Shown in pieces: positions 55,158 to 64,000 of a stretch of DNA of 64,000 nucleotides (within the stretch, counting starts at the first letter, position 1; each line of letters starts with the position of its first letter). The notes beneath the pieces are model-generated. The model ran no database searches and was not told where the DNA came from. It was given only the letters and a program-made list of their open reading frames with translations. A program made the position numbers and the translations under genes. The DNA lies in NCBI GenBank assembly GCA_018822665.1, contig JAHJJX010000014.1:1-64000 (forward strand), read 5' to 3'. The DNA comes from a bacterium. Its GTDB lineage: Bacteria; Campylobacterota; Campylobacteria; Campylobacterales; Sulfurimonadaceae.

Positions 55158-55424
55158 ATGTTTAAAACACTCATCCTGTTCGTATTATTAACATTCAATA
55201 TTTTTGCAAGAAGCATAGAAACTGTGGATAGATTGAATGAGGATGGTTCCATCAGCTATAACAGTGCCTATACTTCAGATTCTCCTGTTGGCGCAGCTGC
55301 AATTCTACTGATATCCGGCTGTTTGAATAAAGATAAATTTTCAAATTATTTAACAAATGATGTAAACAAAAAAGAGAATCAACTCCCTACACAATTTGAA
55401 TATCTCGATACTATAGGCAAGTAA
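55158..55424 (+). CDS. small secreted protein of unknown function (88 aa)
   Basis: ATG 55158 gives a signal peptide (MFKTLILFVLLTFNIFA) and about 70 mature residues, polar and with one Cys (ISGCLNK). The frame continues upstream through pgeF, but that part has no protein-like features. No clear ribosome site is seen. I do not recognise a family. Confidence 0.5.
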   Translation: MFKTLILFVLLTFNIFARSIETVDRLNEDGSISYNSAYTSDSPVGAAAILLISGCLNKDKFSNYLTNDVNKKENQLPTQFEYLDTIGK

Positions 55425-55433
55425 GTGCTGCCT

Positions 55434-58400
55434 TCATACCTGTAAAAGTTTCTCAAACTCCGCGGCAGGGACAGGTTTACTTTTAAAATAACCCTGATAC
55501 ATCGTACACCCTTTTTCTTTTAAAAACTCTATCTGCTCTTCTCTTTCCGTTCCCTCGGCAAGCACTTGAAATCCGAGTGCATGTGCCATCGCAATAATGG
55601 CACTTACGATTGCCATATCATCCGTGTCATAGGGGATATCGTCAATAAAACTTTTATCAATTTTAAGTATGTCTATTGGAAAGCGCTTAAGATAGCTTAG
55701 AGATGAATAGCCCGTGCCGAAATCATCAATAGCTAAGCGTATCCCTTTTGCTCTGAGTAAATGAAGCATTTCTACAACTTCTTCCTCTCTTTGCATGAGG
55801 GCACTTTCAGTGAGTTCCAATTCAAGACGGTTTGGTTGAAATCCACTCTTTTTGAGAGCTTTTTCCACCATCTGCGGAATATTTTGATAACGGATTTGAT
55901 GGGCTGAAATATTCACGGCAAGGGTGAGTCTATAACCTTTATCGAGCCAAATCTTCCCCTGTCTACATGTTTCGTTTAAAACCCATTCTCCAATAGCGCT
56001 TATTAAACCCAGCTCTTCCGCAATAGGGATAAGCTCCGTTGGAGACACCATTCCTCTTAAGGGATGGTTCCACCTTATCAGTGCCTCAGCTCCTAGAATT
56101 CGTCCAGACGCTATGTGCACCTGCGGCTGGTAGTACACTTCAAACTCATTCTTCTCTATCGCTCTTCGTAAATCATTTTCGCACTCGATACGTTTACGTG
56201 CCAGTTTTGTAAGGTCATCGGTATAATAACTATACGTTCCACGTCCATCTGCTTTTGATTTGTAAAGTGCGGCATCGGAGTGCTGCAAAAGGTCCGAAGC
56301 ATTGTGTCCGTTATCCGGGAAAAGAGCAATTCCGACACTCACCCCGATGTGAATTAAAGCTCCTGCGGATAATTTATACTCCAAAGCCAAGGTATTAATC
56401 ATTTGCTGGGCAAGTCTTCCTGCATCTTCAGGATGTGCCAAATTTTCTAAAACAATAGCAAATTCATCCCCTCCTATACGGCTCACCAAATCACCCTCTC
56501 TTAAGCGCATGGAAAAACGGCTGGCGATATCCCGTAGTAATTCATCCCCTGAATTATGTCCGTAACTGTCGTTGATATCTTTAAAGCGGTCTAAATCAAA
56601 CATCAATAATGCTATTTGTGTTTTGTTACGCTTCGCCTGTTCTATAGAATTTTGCAGATGCGACATCAAGAGCGCGCGATTTGCAAGACCTGTCAGAGAA
56701 TCATAATTTGCGAGTGTTTCAAGTTTTTCCTGATAGAGCTTTTGCTCTGTAATATCTTGAACCATTCCGATTCCGGAAGAAAACTCTCCAAATGCGTCAA
56801 CTTCGAGTCGTGCATGCTCTTTGACCCATCGTATCTCCCCATTAGCGATAATACGGTGCTCGATTTCATAATCTTCTCCACCCATCGCCGCCTGCCAGGC
56901 ATTCTTTACTTGTTCTAAATCACTAGGATGGATGCATTCTAAAAATGTGTTATACGTAAGTTGTGCATCCTTTTGCTTTGCAAAAATTCTATAGGTTTCA
57001 TCAGACCATTCAAGAATATTATTTTTTACGTTAATTCTCCAGCTTCCTATTTTTGCAAGTCTTTGCACACTTCCAAGGTCTTTGTCCTTACGTAAAATCT
57101 CATTTTCATATTCTACCTGCTCGGTTAAATCTTGAAAAATTCCAATTGCTTTTATTGGATTGTTTTCTTTATCGTACTGAAATTCGGTATGCGTTTTAAT
57201 CCACCTTTGCCCGGCAGTCGAGTCAAGAACTCTATAAAGCGAACCAAGCTTTTTATTGCTTTTGGAAGCGTCAAAGAGTTGATAGGTAACTTTTTCTCTG
57301 TCCTCGGGCGCAAAATGGCCGATAACATCTTTAAAAGAAACTCTTGTATCTGTTTTTATCCCAAAAATTCTATATGCTTCCGCGCTGCCTGTAAATAGAT
57401 CCTGCACAATATCCCATTCCCATGTTCCTATGTGCGCCAAGGCTTGAATCTGCTCCAGTTCTCCATTCTGGCGTTTTCTGTCACTTATATCTCTGGCAAT
57501 GCCCAAAACACCAATTACTTTGCCATGAGAATCACGCATCGGCGTTTTCACCGTTTCAAAATAACCCTTATAACTGCCGTCTCCAAATGTTAAAAACTCT
57601 TCATTTATACGAGAACCGCTTGCTTTGATAGCCGCTTTATCATGTTCTTGAAAAAACTGAGCCAAATCGGCATCAACAAAGTCAAAATCGTTTTTTCCGA
57701 TAATTTCTGATTCTTTTGCATTGAAGAAACGTTCAAACATCTCATTACATGCCAAATACGTACCCTTGGTATCTTTAAGCCATATCAAATCCGGAATGCT
57801 GTTTACGAGCGTATGTAAAAAAGTTTTTTGCTCTGCCAGTTCTGCTTGTTTTTGGATAAAACCGCGTTCTATCTCTTTTTGTTCATTCAATTTGGCAATG
57901 GTACTATTTTTTTGGTCTATCGTCTTGATTAAAAATTCAAAATACGTTCCGTGTATTGCATAAAGCAAATCATGACGGCTCAAAAGTCCAATAAGATTTT
58001 GTGAGTCATCCACTACAATAAGCTGATGAACACCGTGCTTTTGCATCTGAAGCGCCGCTTCTTGAAGTAAAATATCTTTTGTAATCATTTTAAAATCAGT
58101 GCGCATTAAAGATTCGACAATTACATCTGATTTTTCTTTGTCATCTATACACCACTGTGCTATATCCCGTTGCGTTACCAATCCTATGGGATGGCTATGA
58201 CCATCAGTGATAATAGCATAATCGCATTTACGATTTTTCATAAGGGTAGCTGTTTGAATAAGGGAGGCATCTGTTGCAACAAGAAGCGGAGCGTCACTCA
58301 TAATATCGGAGACGATTTTAAATTTGCTTAAGCCCTCAAAGCCGATATGGCGAAGAAAGTCTCCTTCGCTTACAATACCGGTAAATCTCTTTAAAGTATC

Positions 58401-58715
58401 CACTACAACAAGATGACGGTAACCCTTGCTCTGCATTATCATGTACGCATCATGAATATGCAAAGTTTCTTCTACGCAAAAAGGGTTTGGAGTCATTACC
58501 TCAGATAACGGCTTTTGCTTATCCATACGTTCAGATAAAACCCGAAGGGAGTCGTATTCAGTAAAAATTCCAATCGGATGGGCATCATCGTCTACGACAA
58601 TGACGGAACTGATAAGATTTTTAGTCATTATCTCAAGGGCATCGGCTATGGTTCTATAAGAGTTTAAACTTACGGCGACATCCGCAACGATTGATTTTAA
58701 AGTTATAAACTCCAT
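55434..58715 (-). CDS. CBS-PAS-GGDEF-EAL c-di-GMP signalling protein
   Basis: This 1093-residue cytoplasmic protein has four CBS repeats (about 10-260), a short coiled coil, three PAS domains (about 295-415, 425-540, 550-660), GGDEF (about 665-830) and EAL (about 840-1090). The active motifs are intact: RIGGDEFA and EALIRWNHP, plus the EAL-domain residues ELTESALM and DDFGTGYSSL. It may therefore make and break c-di-GMP. CBS domains usually bind adenine nucleotides, and PAS domains sense redox or ligands. It could set the c-di-GMP level that the LapD-like receptor reads, though the two genes are 40 kb apart. Confidence 0.93.
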   Translation of the reverse strand: MEFITLKSIVADVAVSLNSYRTIADALEIMTKNLISSVIVVDDDAHPIGIFTEYDSLRVLSERMDKQKPLSEVMTPNPFCVEETLHIHDAYMIMQSKGYRHLVVVDTLKRFTGIVSEGDFLRHIGFEGLSKFKIVSDIMSDAPLLVATDASLIQTATLMKNRKCDYAIITDGHSHPIGLVTQRDIAQWCIDDKEKSDVIVESLMRTDFKMITKDILLQEAALQMQKHGVHQLIVVDDSQNLIGLLSRHDLLYAIHGTYFEFLIKTIDQKNSTIAKLNEQKEIERGFIQKQAELAEQKTFLHTLVNSIPDLIWLKDTKGTYLACNEMFERFFNAKESEIIGKNDFDFVDADLAQFFQEHDKAAIKASGSRINEEFLTFGDGSYKGYFETVKTPMRDSHGKVIGVLGIARDISDRKRQNGELEQIQALAHIGTWEWDIVQDLFTGSAEAYRIFGIKTDTRVSFKDVIGHFAPEDREKVTYQLFDASKSNKKLGSLYRVLDSTAGQRWIKTHTEFQYDKENNPIKAIGIFQDLTEQVEYENEILRKDKDLGSVQRLAKIGSWRINVKNNILEWSDETYRIFAKQKDAQLTYNTFLECIHPSDLEQVKNAWQAAMGGEDYEIEHRIIANGEIRWVKEHARLEVDAFGEFSSGIGMVQDITEQKLYQEKLETLANYDSLTGLANRALLMSHLQNSIEQAKRNKTQIALLMFDLDRFKDINDSYGHNSGDELLRDIASRFSMRLREGDLVSRIGGDEFAIVLENLAHPEDAGRLAQQMINTLALEYKLSAGALIHIGVSVGIALFPDNGHNASDLLQHSDAALYKSKADGRGTYSYYTDDLTKLARKRIECENDLRRAIEKNEFEVYYQPQVHIASGRILGAEALIRWNHPLRGMVSPTELIPIAEELGLISAIGEWVLNETCRQGKIWLDKGYRLTLAVNISAHQIRYQNIPQMVEKALKKSGFQPNRLELELTESALMQREEEVVEMLHLLRAKGIRLAIDDFGTGYSSLSYLKRFPIDILKIDKSFIDDIPYDTDDMAIVSAIIAMAHALGFQVLAEGTEREEQIEFLKEKGCTMYQGYFKSKPVPAAEFEKLLQV

Positions 58716-58754
58716 TTTAAACCTTACCTCGTTGTATAATTTCTGTTCACTACT

Positions 58755-60584
58755 TTAAAATGCAGAGACTTCATTCAAGACTTTCATCGCCAACTGCTGC
58801 GGGAGAAGGCCTAATGATTCTTCAACGAGTTTTGTATTACCGTGGGCTATAAAGGCATCTTCATATTCAAAACTGACAAGTTCCACATGCCCAATCTTTG
58901 CGCTTGAGAGAAACTCTAAAAGAGCGGAACCGACTCCGCCCATTTTTGAACTGTCACTAAACACAAACCATCTCTTATGTTTTGTACTCAAGGTACGAAG
59001 CATCTCTTCATCAAGCGGTTTTACAAACTTCAAATCGAGTATGCTTACCTCTTTATCCATAAGTTCGGCAGTTTTATACGCTCGACCGACACCGTTTCCG
59101 TAGCCTATAAACAGTATGTCGCTGTTGTTTGAGCGAAGCATCTGAGATTTTGCCAATTCAAAAGGTAGTGACTCGGGTAAATCAGTCTGGATAAATGAAC
59201 CTCGGGGATAACGAAGCGAACACGGATGCTGATATTCTGATGCAAATGCCATCGCCTGATGAAATGACTTTTCATCTCTTGGAGCAAACAGAGTCATATT
59301 CGGCACAACTCTTAAAAAAGATATATCAAAAACACCTTGATGCGTTTCTCCGTCTTCTCCCACGATGCCGGCACGATCAAGTGCAAAAACAACAGGCAAA
59401 TCCATCAAACATGTATCATGAATAACTTGGTCATACCCGCGTTGAAGAAAGGTGGAGTAGATTGTACAAAAGGGTTTAAACCCCTCTTTTGCCATCGCCG
59501 CCATTGAGGTAACAGCATGCTGCTCTGCAATGGCGACATCCCAAAATCGTGTCGGATACGCTTCCATAAGCTCACTCAATCCTGTTCCGCTTGGCATGGC
59601 AGCTGTTGCACCCACGATTTTATCATTCGTTTTTGCAAGATGCATAAGTGCTTGCGCATAGATTTGCGTTGCACTTTTTCTAGGACTTTTTTTCGATGCA
59701 TTGCCGCTGTCCAAGTCAAAAGGACCCACTCCATGCCACTTTTCCTCTTTTCCTTCGGCTATCTCATACCCTTTGCCTTTAAGCGTTTGCGTATGAACGA
59801 TTACAGGTTTCCCCATTTTTTTCGCTATTTGCAGAATTTCTATCAAGGACTTTAGATTATGACCATCCACAGGACCGATATAATTAATTCCCATCTCTTC
59901 AAATAAAATACCCGGAGTAATAAGCTTTAAACTCTCTTCCATTCTTTTTGCTATGTAATGGGCACCCTCACCAAAGTTATCAACAAAACTTTCCGTATGT
60001 TTTTTAAAACTTTGATAAAACGGAGAAGCCATTGCGGAGCTTAGTATTCTGCTGATTGCGCCTATCGGCTTGGCTATGCTCATCTCATTGTCGTTTAAGA
60101 TGATAACCATAGGGTATTTTCTATCGCCCAACTCATTGAGCGCTTCGTAAACCATACCTGCGGTCATAGAACCATCACCTATCATAACAACAGGAATTCG
60201 AGAATTTTGCTCACCCTTTAAAGCAATAGCCTTCGCAGCACCCACTCCCAAAGAGATAGAAGTTGAACTGTGTCCCGCCACAAAATAGTCGTGCTCGGAT
60301 TCACTTGGTTTTGTATATCCGCACATGCCGCCAAATTCTCTTAATGTATCAAACTCTTCCCACCTGTCGGTAAGAAGTTTATGCGCATACGCCTGATGAG
60401 ATACATCAAAAATAAAAGGATCCTTTTTACTGTCAAAAACTTTATGCATTGCAACTATAAGTTCGGTTGCCCCCAGCGTTGAGCTTAAATGGCCGCCATT
60501 TTTACTCACAACCCTTAAAATTTCATTACGAATATCTTTGCATAACGAATTTAATTCTTCCAATTTGTATGATTTAATATCCAT
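58755..60584 (-). CDS. dxs: 1-deoxy-D-xylulose-5-phosphate synthase
   Basis: First enzyme of the MEP isoprenoid pathway, joining pyruvate and glyceraldehyde 3-phosphate with thiamine diphosphate. The thiamine motif is VVMIGDGSMTAGMVYEALN; DVSHQAYAHKLLT, HGVGPFD and AIAEQHAVTSMAAMA are also conserved. Length 609 residues is normal. It follows fliF-fliG-fliH on the same strand, the gene order also seen in Campylobacter. Confidence 0.97.
   Translation of the reverse strand: MDIKSYKLEELNSLCKDIRNEILRVVSKNGGHLSSTLGATELIVAMHKVFDSKKDPFIFDVSHQAYAHKLLTDRWEEFDTLREFGGMCGYTKPSESEHDYFVAGHSSTSISLGVGAAKAIALKGEQNSRIPVVMIGDGSMTAGMVYEALNELGDRKYPMVIILNDNEMSIAKPIGAISRILSSAMASPFYQSFKKHTESFVDNFGEGAHYIAKRMEESLKLITPGILFEEMGINYIGPVDGHNLKSLIEILQIAKKMGKPVIVHTQTLKGKGYEIAEGKEEKWHGVGPFDLDSGNASKKSPRKSATQIYAQALMHLAKTNDKIVGATAAMPSGTGLSELMEAYPTRFWDVAIAEQHAVTSMAAMAKEGFKPFCTIYSTFLQRGYDQVIHDTCLMDLPVVFALDRAGIVGEDGETHQGVFDISFLRVVPNMTLFAPRDEKSFHQAMAFASEYQHPCSLRYPRGSFIQTDLPESLPFELAKSQMLRSNNSDILFIGYGNGVGRAYKTAELMDKEVSILDLKFVKPLDEEMLRTLSTKHKRWFVFSDSSKMGGVGSALLEFLSSAKIGHVELVSFEYEDAFIAHGNTKLVEESLGLLPQQLAMKVLNEVSAF
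58881..58891 (-). repeat. GGCATGTGGAA word, copy 12
   Basis: In dxs in the coding direction, read as Gly-His-Val-Glu. Confidence 0.8.
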
Positions 60585-60607
60585 CTGTTTTATAATCCAT
60601 ATTTTTT

Positions 60608-61411
60608 TTATTCACTTAATGCCACTTTTTTAACCCTCTCAAATCTTTTTGAAATTTGCGAATCTATATTTCCGGCATCACTGATTGCGACTACTCCGCC
60701 TTCATTAATTGCTCTGTCTGAAATAACCACTATATGCTTTAAAGAACCGATGTGTTCCGAAATGGCACCATGGTCTTTAGGGTTCACTTTCAAAGTTATT
60801 TTGGATGCACTTTGCAACTCTTTTATTAACTCATCTGCCAGCACTTTAGCAATCATTTGGGAATCTTTACTCACCTGCGTGCTAATAACCTCTTTAGCTA
60901 TATCAATAGCCGCAGTTATTAATTCTGCTTTAATATTTTCAAGTGCTGTTTCATATTTTTTAGCACTCTCATCCAAGGTAATCACTGATGTTGCGAACTG
61001 TTCTACGGAGTTTGAATAACTCACTTCACCATTTTTAAGCGCTTGAATTTTTCCTGCTTCTACACCTTCGTTAAAAGATTCCTCTTTTATTTTTTTGAGC
61101 GTTGCTTCATACTCTTCTTCTTTTGTTTCGAGTTTCATTTGAAGTTTTATAAAGTTTGACGACATCTCATCCGTTTTGTTCAAAAGCGACTCTATGAGAG
61201 AATCTTTAGAACTTTGGCTCATGGCACTTGAATCTATATCGCTTTCTCTTCTGGATGGATTTTTTTCTTTTGTAAATGAAGCCGCCAAACTCGTTGCACC
61301 CGCCTCAACACTTTGTTCTGCATTTGCATTCATAGAAAGAACTTTAAAATTATACTTGTCTACGGAATGTCCGGATACCATACTTTTGGATATTATCGAT
61401 GCCAAAATCAA
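60608..61411 (-). CDS. fliH: flagellar assembly protein FliH
   Basis: Regulates the export ATPase FliI of the flagellar secretion system. The 267-residue protein has a variable N-terminus, a long central coiled coil (KLQMKLETKEEEYEATLKKIKEESFNEGVEAGK) and the FliH/HrpE C-terminal domain (AIDIAKEVISTQV, ITLKVNPKDH, DRAINEGGVVA). It overlaps fliG by four bases. Confidence 0.92.
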   Translation of the reverse strand: MILASIISKSMVSGHSVDKYNFKVLSMNANAEQSVEAGATSLAASFTKEKNPSRRESDIDSSAMSQSSKDSLIESLLNKTDEMSSNFIKLQMKLETKEEEYEATLKKIKEESFNEGVEAGKIQALKNGEVSYSNSVEQFATSVITLDESAKKYETALENIKAELITAAIDIAKEVISTQVSKDSQMIAKVLADELIKELQSASKITLKVNPKDHGAISEHIGSLKHIVVISDRAINEGGVVAISDAGNIDSQISKRFERVKKVALSE

Positions 61412-62433
61412 TCCACCATCTCTTCAGAAGAGCCCATTTGAATCGTTCCTGCTTCTGCAAGTCCGTTCACAATCTCAACAATTCTTCTTTGGGCATTTTC
61501 AACATCTTTCATTTTAACAGCGCCCATAAATTGCATCTCTTCATTAAATGCCTCTCTTGCTCTCTCGCTCATAGCTGAAAAGAATTTTTCTTTAAGCTCT
61601 TCAGGAGAACTTTTGAGCGCAAGCATTAAGTCGGCTTTATCTACTGCTTTAAGTGTCTCTGTTATTGCACTTTTATCTAAACTTACCATATCTTCAAAGG
61701 TAAACATCATCTCTTTGATTAATGTTGCCAACTCTTCATCCACTTGCTCGATTTGTGCCAAGGTTGCTTTGGACGATTTTGCGCCAAGACGGTTAAAGAC
61801 ATCTGCAACAGCTCTTGGACCGCCAACCTCAACCTTGTATGAAGCAAGAGATTCAAGTTTAGATTCAAGCACGGCTGAAACTCTTTTGATGACAGAAGGG
61901 GAGATATCTCCCAGTTTTGCCATTCTCATAGCAACTTCGCTTCGTAAATCATCTGAAAAATAATGAATTGTGTCTGCGGCTTCGCTAGGGTCCATGTGCG
62001 CCAAGATAAGAGCTATCGTCTGCGGATGCTCATTGATAATAAAATCTGAAAGCTGTTGAGGCTTAATTTTAGAAAGATAAGAAAAATTTTGAGAATTTTG
62101 CATACTTTTTGATAGTTTTTCTAACACTTTTTTAGCCTCTTCGGGTCCCAGAGTTCTATAAAGCAGCTCTCTTGCATACTCCATCCCTCCTGCTGTAATA
62201 TATTGACCTGATTGAAAAATAGCATGGAACTCTTCAAGTATCGCTGTTGCAACAGCTTTTTCAATACTTTTATTACTTGCAATAAATTTTGAAACTTCCG
62301 TAATTGCATCAATACTCATGTTTGAAAATATTGCTGCGGTTGATTCTTCTCCTAGCTGCAGCAAAAGAATTGCTATTTTCTCCGACATTCCCATTTCATC
62401 AAAAGTTGCTTGCTGTGCAGGAGACAAATTCAT
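61408..62433 (-). CDS. fliG: flagellar motor switch protein FliG
   Basis: Couples the stator to rotor rotation. The N-terminal domain binds FliF (MSEKIAILLLQLGEESTAAIFSNM), the middle domain has EHPQTIALILAHMDPSEAA with the EHPQ motif for FliM, and the C-terminal domain has the charged torque helix. The 341-residue length is standard. It shares one base with fliF. Confidence 0.97.
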   Translation of the reverse strand: MNLSPAQQATFDEMGMSEKIAILLLQLGEESTAAIFSNMSIDAITEVSKFIASNKSIEKAVATAILEEFHAIFQSGQYITAGGMEYARELLYRTLGPEEAKKVLEKLSKSMQNSQNFSYLSKIKPQQLSDFIINEHPQTIALILAHMDPSEAADTIHYFSDDLRSEVAMRMAKLGDISPSVIKRVSAVLESKLESLASYKVEVGGPRAVADVFNRLGAKSSKATLAQIEQVDEELATLIKEMMFTFEDMVSLDKSAITETLKAVDKADLMLALKSSPEELKEKFFSAMSERAREAFNEEMQFMGAVKMKDVENAQRRIVEIVNGLAEAGTIQMGSSEEMVD

Positions 62434-64000
62434 TATCTTTCCTTCCCATTTTTAGCTGGTACGCTATCTATTGCTTCTGTTAAAAGGGCTTGAAGCAAGG
62501 CGGCGACCTCTTCGGGTCCATCTTCAGCCATCGTTCTAACTTTTTCCAAAAGTACATCATACTTGAGTTCATCTTCATTAAAGCCCTGTCCAACACCCAG
62601 CTGTTCTTCAACTTTTTTACGCATTTGCTGAACTTTCTCGATGAGGTCCTCTTCTTCATCATTTTCCAAGTCTAACACGGGTCTCGCAAGAGCATCCTCT
62701 TCTTTTGAAACTTCAAGCATTTTTTCTGCAAACGGAGTGATAACTTTTTTGTAAACAACAAGCAATAAAATAAGAACAAAAAGATACTTAAATAGTTCAG
62801 AAAAAGGTGCTAAGTACGTTTCGCTAAAGATAACTGCCTTGCTTACACTGTCTTCACCCGCACTAACCCCGTTTCTTTTAAATTGTAAATTTTTTACTGA
62901 AACTCTGTCGCCTCTTGCTTCATCAATTCCGATAGAACGGCTTACAAGGGAACTAATAGCCTCCAAATCCGCCTCTTCGAGTGCAGAATATTCCAAGGCA
63001 TCCGTTGCTTTTCCCTCTGCATCAAGTTTGTATTTGTATTTCCCATCCACAATCACCGCCGCATTTATTTTTTTAATTCTTGCGAAACCTGATTTTGTGG
63101 TAGACACGGTTTTACCAACTTCATAGTTCGTGGTTCCCGTATTTTTTTCATATTTTTCACTCGATTGCGTGCCGTTAAGTCCCTGAACCGGTCCTATGTT
63201 ACTCACAGTTCCCGGAACACCGCCAACCTCAGGAGGAGTTCCCCCTTCGCGTTTTTCTTCGCTTATCTGCTCGCTTCTCACAACATTTTCAGGGTCGTAA
63301 CTCTCTGAAGTAGAGTTTTGTATCGAAAAATCAAATTCAATACTTACCTGAGCGACAACCTTATCATCTCCGCCCACAAACGGAGAGATAACCTGAATTA
63401 TCTTTTTTTGTCCTTTTTTTTCTTCTGCCGCTTTAAACTTTTGCTGAACAATCGAAAGCTCGCCCATTTGCGCCATCTCGTCTTCGTCACCTAAAGTTTC
63501 CCCTTCGCTATCCACCAGCATTACATCGCTGGATTTCATTTTTGGAACAGCAGAGGCAATAAGATTTTTTATCCCTCTGATTTGTTTTGAGGAAAGAACC
63601 CTCCCCTCAACAAGACGAACCATAACCGAAGCGCTAGGATCAACTTGCTTAGAGACGAATAATGTGTCTTTTGGTATTGCAAGACTCACGCTTACGGATT
63701 CAATGGGTCCTAGAGAATTAATAGTACGGGAGAGTTCTCCCTCAAGGGCACGAAGATACTTTACATTTTGGTCAAAACTCGTAGCTCCAAACTCTTGGTT
63801 GTCAAAAAGCTCAAAACCGACCCCGCTATCTTTTGGAATTCCTTGTGAAGCGATGGCAATTCTTTGTTTGTAAACTACCTCTTTTGGAACTTTGATAACA
63901 TTGTTATCCATTATTTGGTAAGGGATATTTTCTTTTTCTAATTGTTCAATAACTTTATTTGCATCAGAAGAGCTTAATGAATCAAAAAGAACCACAAACT
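62433..64000 (-). CDS. fliF: flagellar MS-ring protein FliF (5' end outside window)
   Basis: The reading frame is open past the window edge; about 520 residues are visible and the N-terminal membrane segment lies beyond. The YscJ/FliF ring-building domains are at the start (NIPYQIMDNNVIKVPKEVVYKQRIAIASQGIPKDSGVGFELFD). The FliF C-terminal part has the second membrane helix (LFKYLFVLILLLVVYKKVI) and the acidic FliG-binding tail. A start at GTG 63995 is not real. Confidence 0.95.
   Translation of the reverse strand, partial: FVVLFDSLSSSDANKVIEQLEKENIPYQIMDNNVIKVPKEVVYKQRIAIASQGIPKDSGVGFELFDNQEFGATSFDQNVKYLRALEGELSRTINSLGPIESVSVSLAIPKDTLFVSKQVDPSASVMVRLVEGRVLSSKQIRGIKNLIASAVPKMKSSDVMLVDSEGETLGDEDEMAQMGELSIVQQKFKAAEEKKGQKKIIQVISPFVGGDDKVVAQVSIEFDFSIQNSTSESYDPENVVRSEQISEEKREGGTPPEVGGVPGTVSNIGPVQGLNGTQSSEKYEKNTGTTNYEVGKTVSTTKSGFARIKKINAAVIVDGKYKYKLDAEGKATDALEYSALEEADLEAISSLVSRSIGIDEARGDRVSVKNLQFKRNGVSAGEDSVSKAVIFSETYLAPFSELFKYLFVLILLLVVYKKVITPFAEKMLEVSKEEDALARPVLDLENDEEEDLIEKVQQMRKKVEEQLGVGQGFNEDELKYDVLLEKVRTMAEDGPEEVAALLQALLTEAIDSVPAKNGKER

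Noticed and set aside
63664-63995. GTG 63995 as the fliF start
   Set aside because: The frame continues to the window edge, and the visible part lacks the N-terminal membrane helix that FliF needs.

Overview
The window is AT-rich chromosomal DNA from a Campylobacterota (epsilonproteobacterial) bacterium, most likely Sulfurimonas or a close relative. This rests on the tmRNA tag peptide (ANNTNYRPAYAVA), the fliF-fliG-fliH-dxs order, a dimeric MazG-type dUTPase, a desulforedoxin-rubrerythrin, a NavAb-like sodium channel and a Psr/Soe-type molybdoenzyme. Genes are tightly packed with many short overlaps. There is no rRNA, tRNA, CRISPR array, prophage or insertion sequence that I can see.

Layout. 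(1) 1-1116: a small unknown gene and the tmRNA gene ssrA. (2) 1154-15343, all minus strand: a complete Lap-type adhesin locus, made of a LapG-like protease, a LapD-like c-di-GMP receptor, an adhesin with an N-terminal retention module and about 417 residues of Asp-Ser/Thr/Asn dipeptides, a DUF1566/OmpA protein, a TolC-OmpA fusion, a LapB-like ABC exporter, a LapC/HlyD-like adaptor, a LuxR-type regulator and a large AMMECR1/six-hairpin-like protein. (3) 15455-17465: rubrerythrin divergent from a PerR/Fur repressor, then an outer-membrane protein. (4) 17564-26187: prs, lepA, comF, a TamB/AsmA-like protein, grpE and dnaK. (5) 26278-28289: NosL-like lipoprotein, membrane thioredoxin, voltage-gated sodium channel. 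(6) 28429-33374: three-gene molybdopterin oxidoreductase operon (B-C-A order). (7) 33676-38222: DUF2231 protein, hisD, thioredoxin-fold protein, aroK, polytopic membrane protein, hemerythrin. (8) 38334-43428: ctpA, purCSQ, an SH3-tailed membrane protein, plsC, crcB. (9) 43425-50102: ABC ATPase, dut, small genes, a MalY-type PLP lyase, an alpha/beta hydrolase and a full-length OvoA (ovothiol synthesis). (10) 50258-58715: di-heme lipoprotein, PhoX-like lipoprotein, pgeF, a small secreted protein, a large CBS-PAS-GGDEF-EAL protein. (11) 58755-64000: dxs, fliH, fliG and the 3' part of fliF.

How the genes work together. The Lap locus should secrete a highly acidic surface protein, hold it in the outer-membrane pore by its retention module, and release it when c-di-GMP falls and LapG cuts a TAAG site at residues 107-110. 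The two OmpA-like domains suggest the outer-membrane part is tied to peptidoglycan. The adhesin has no RTX or Ig-like repeats, only dipeptide repeats, which is unusual.

The most striking signal not explained by genes is an 11-base word, GGCATGTGGAA. It occurs exactly 12 times on the two strands, plus five 10-base matches. It is found in different reading frames and orientations, and once as an inverted pair forming an 18-bp terminator-like stem after dnaK. This resembles the behaviour of DNA uptake sequences in Neisseria and Haemophilus. All copies lie to the right of position 16490; the Lap locus has none.
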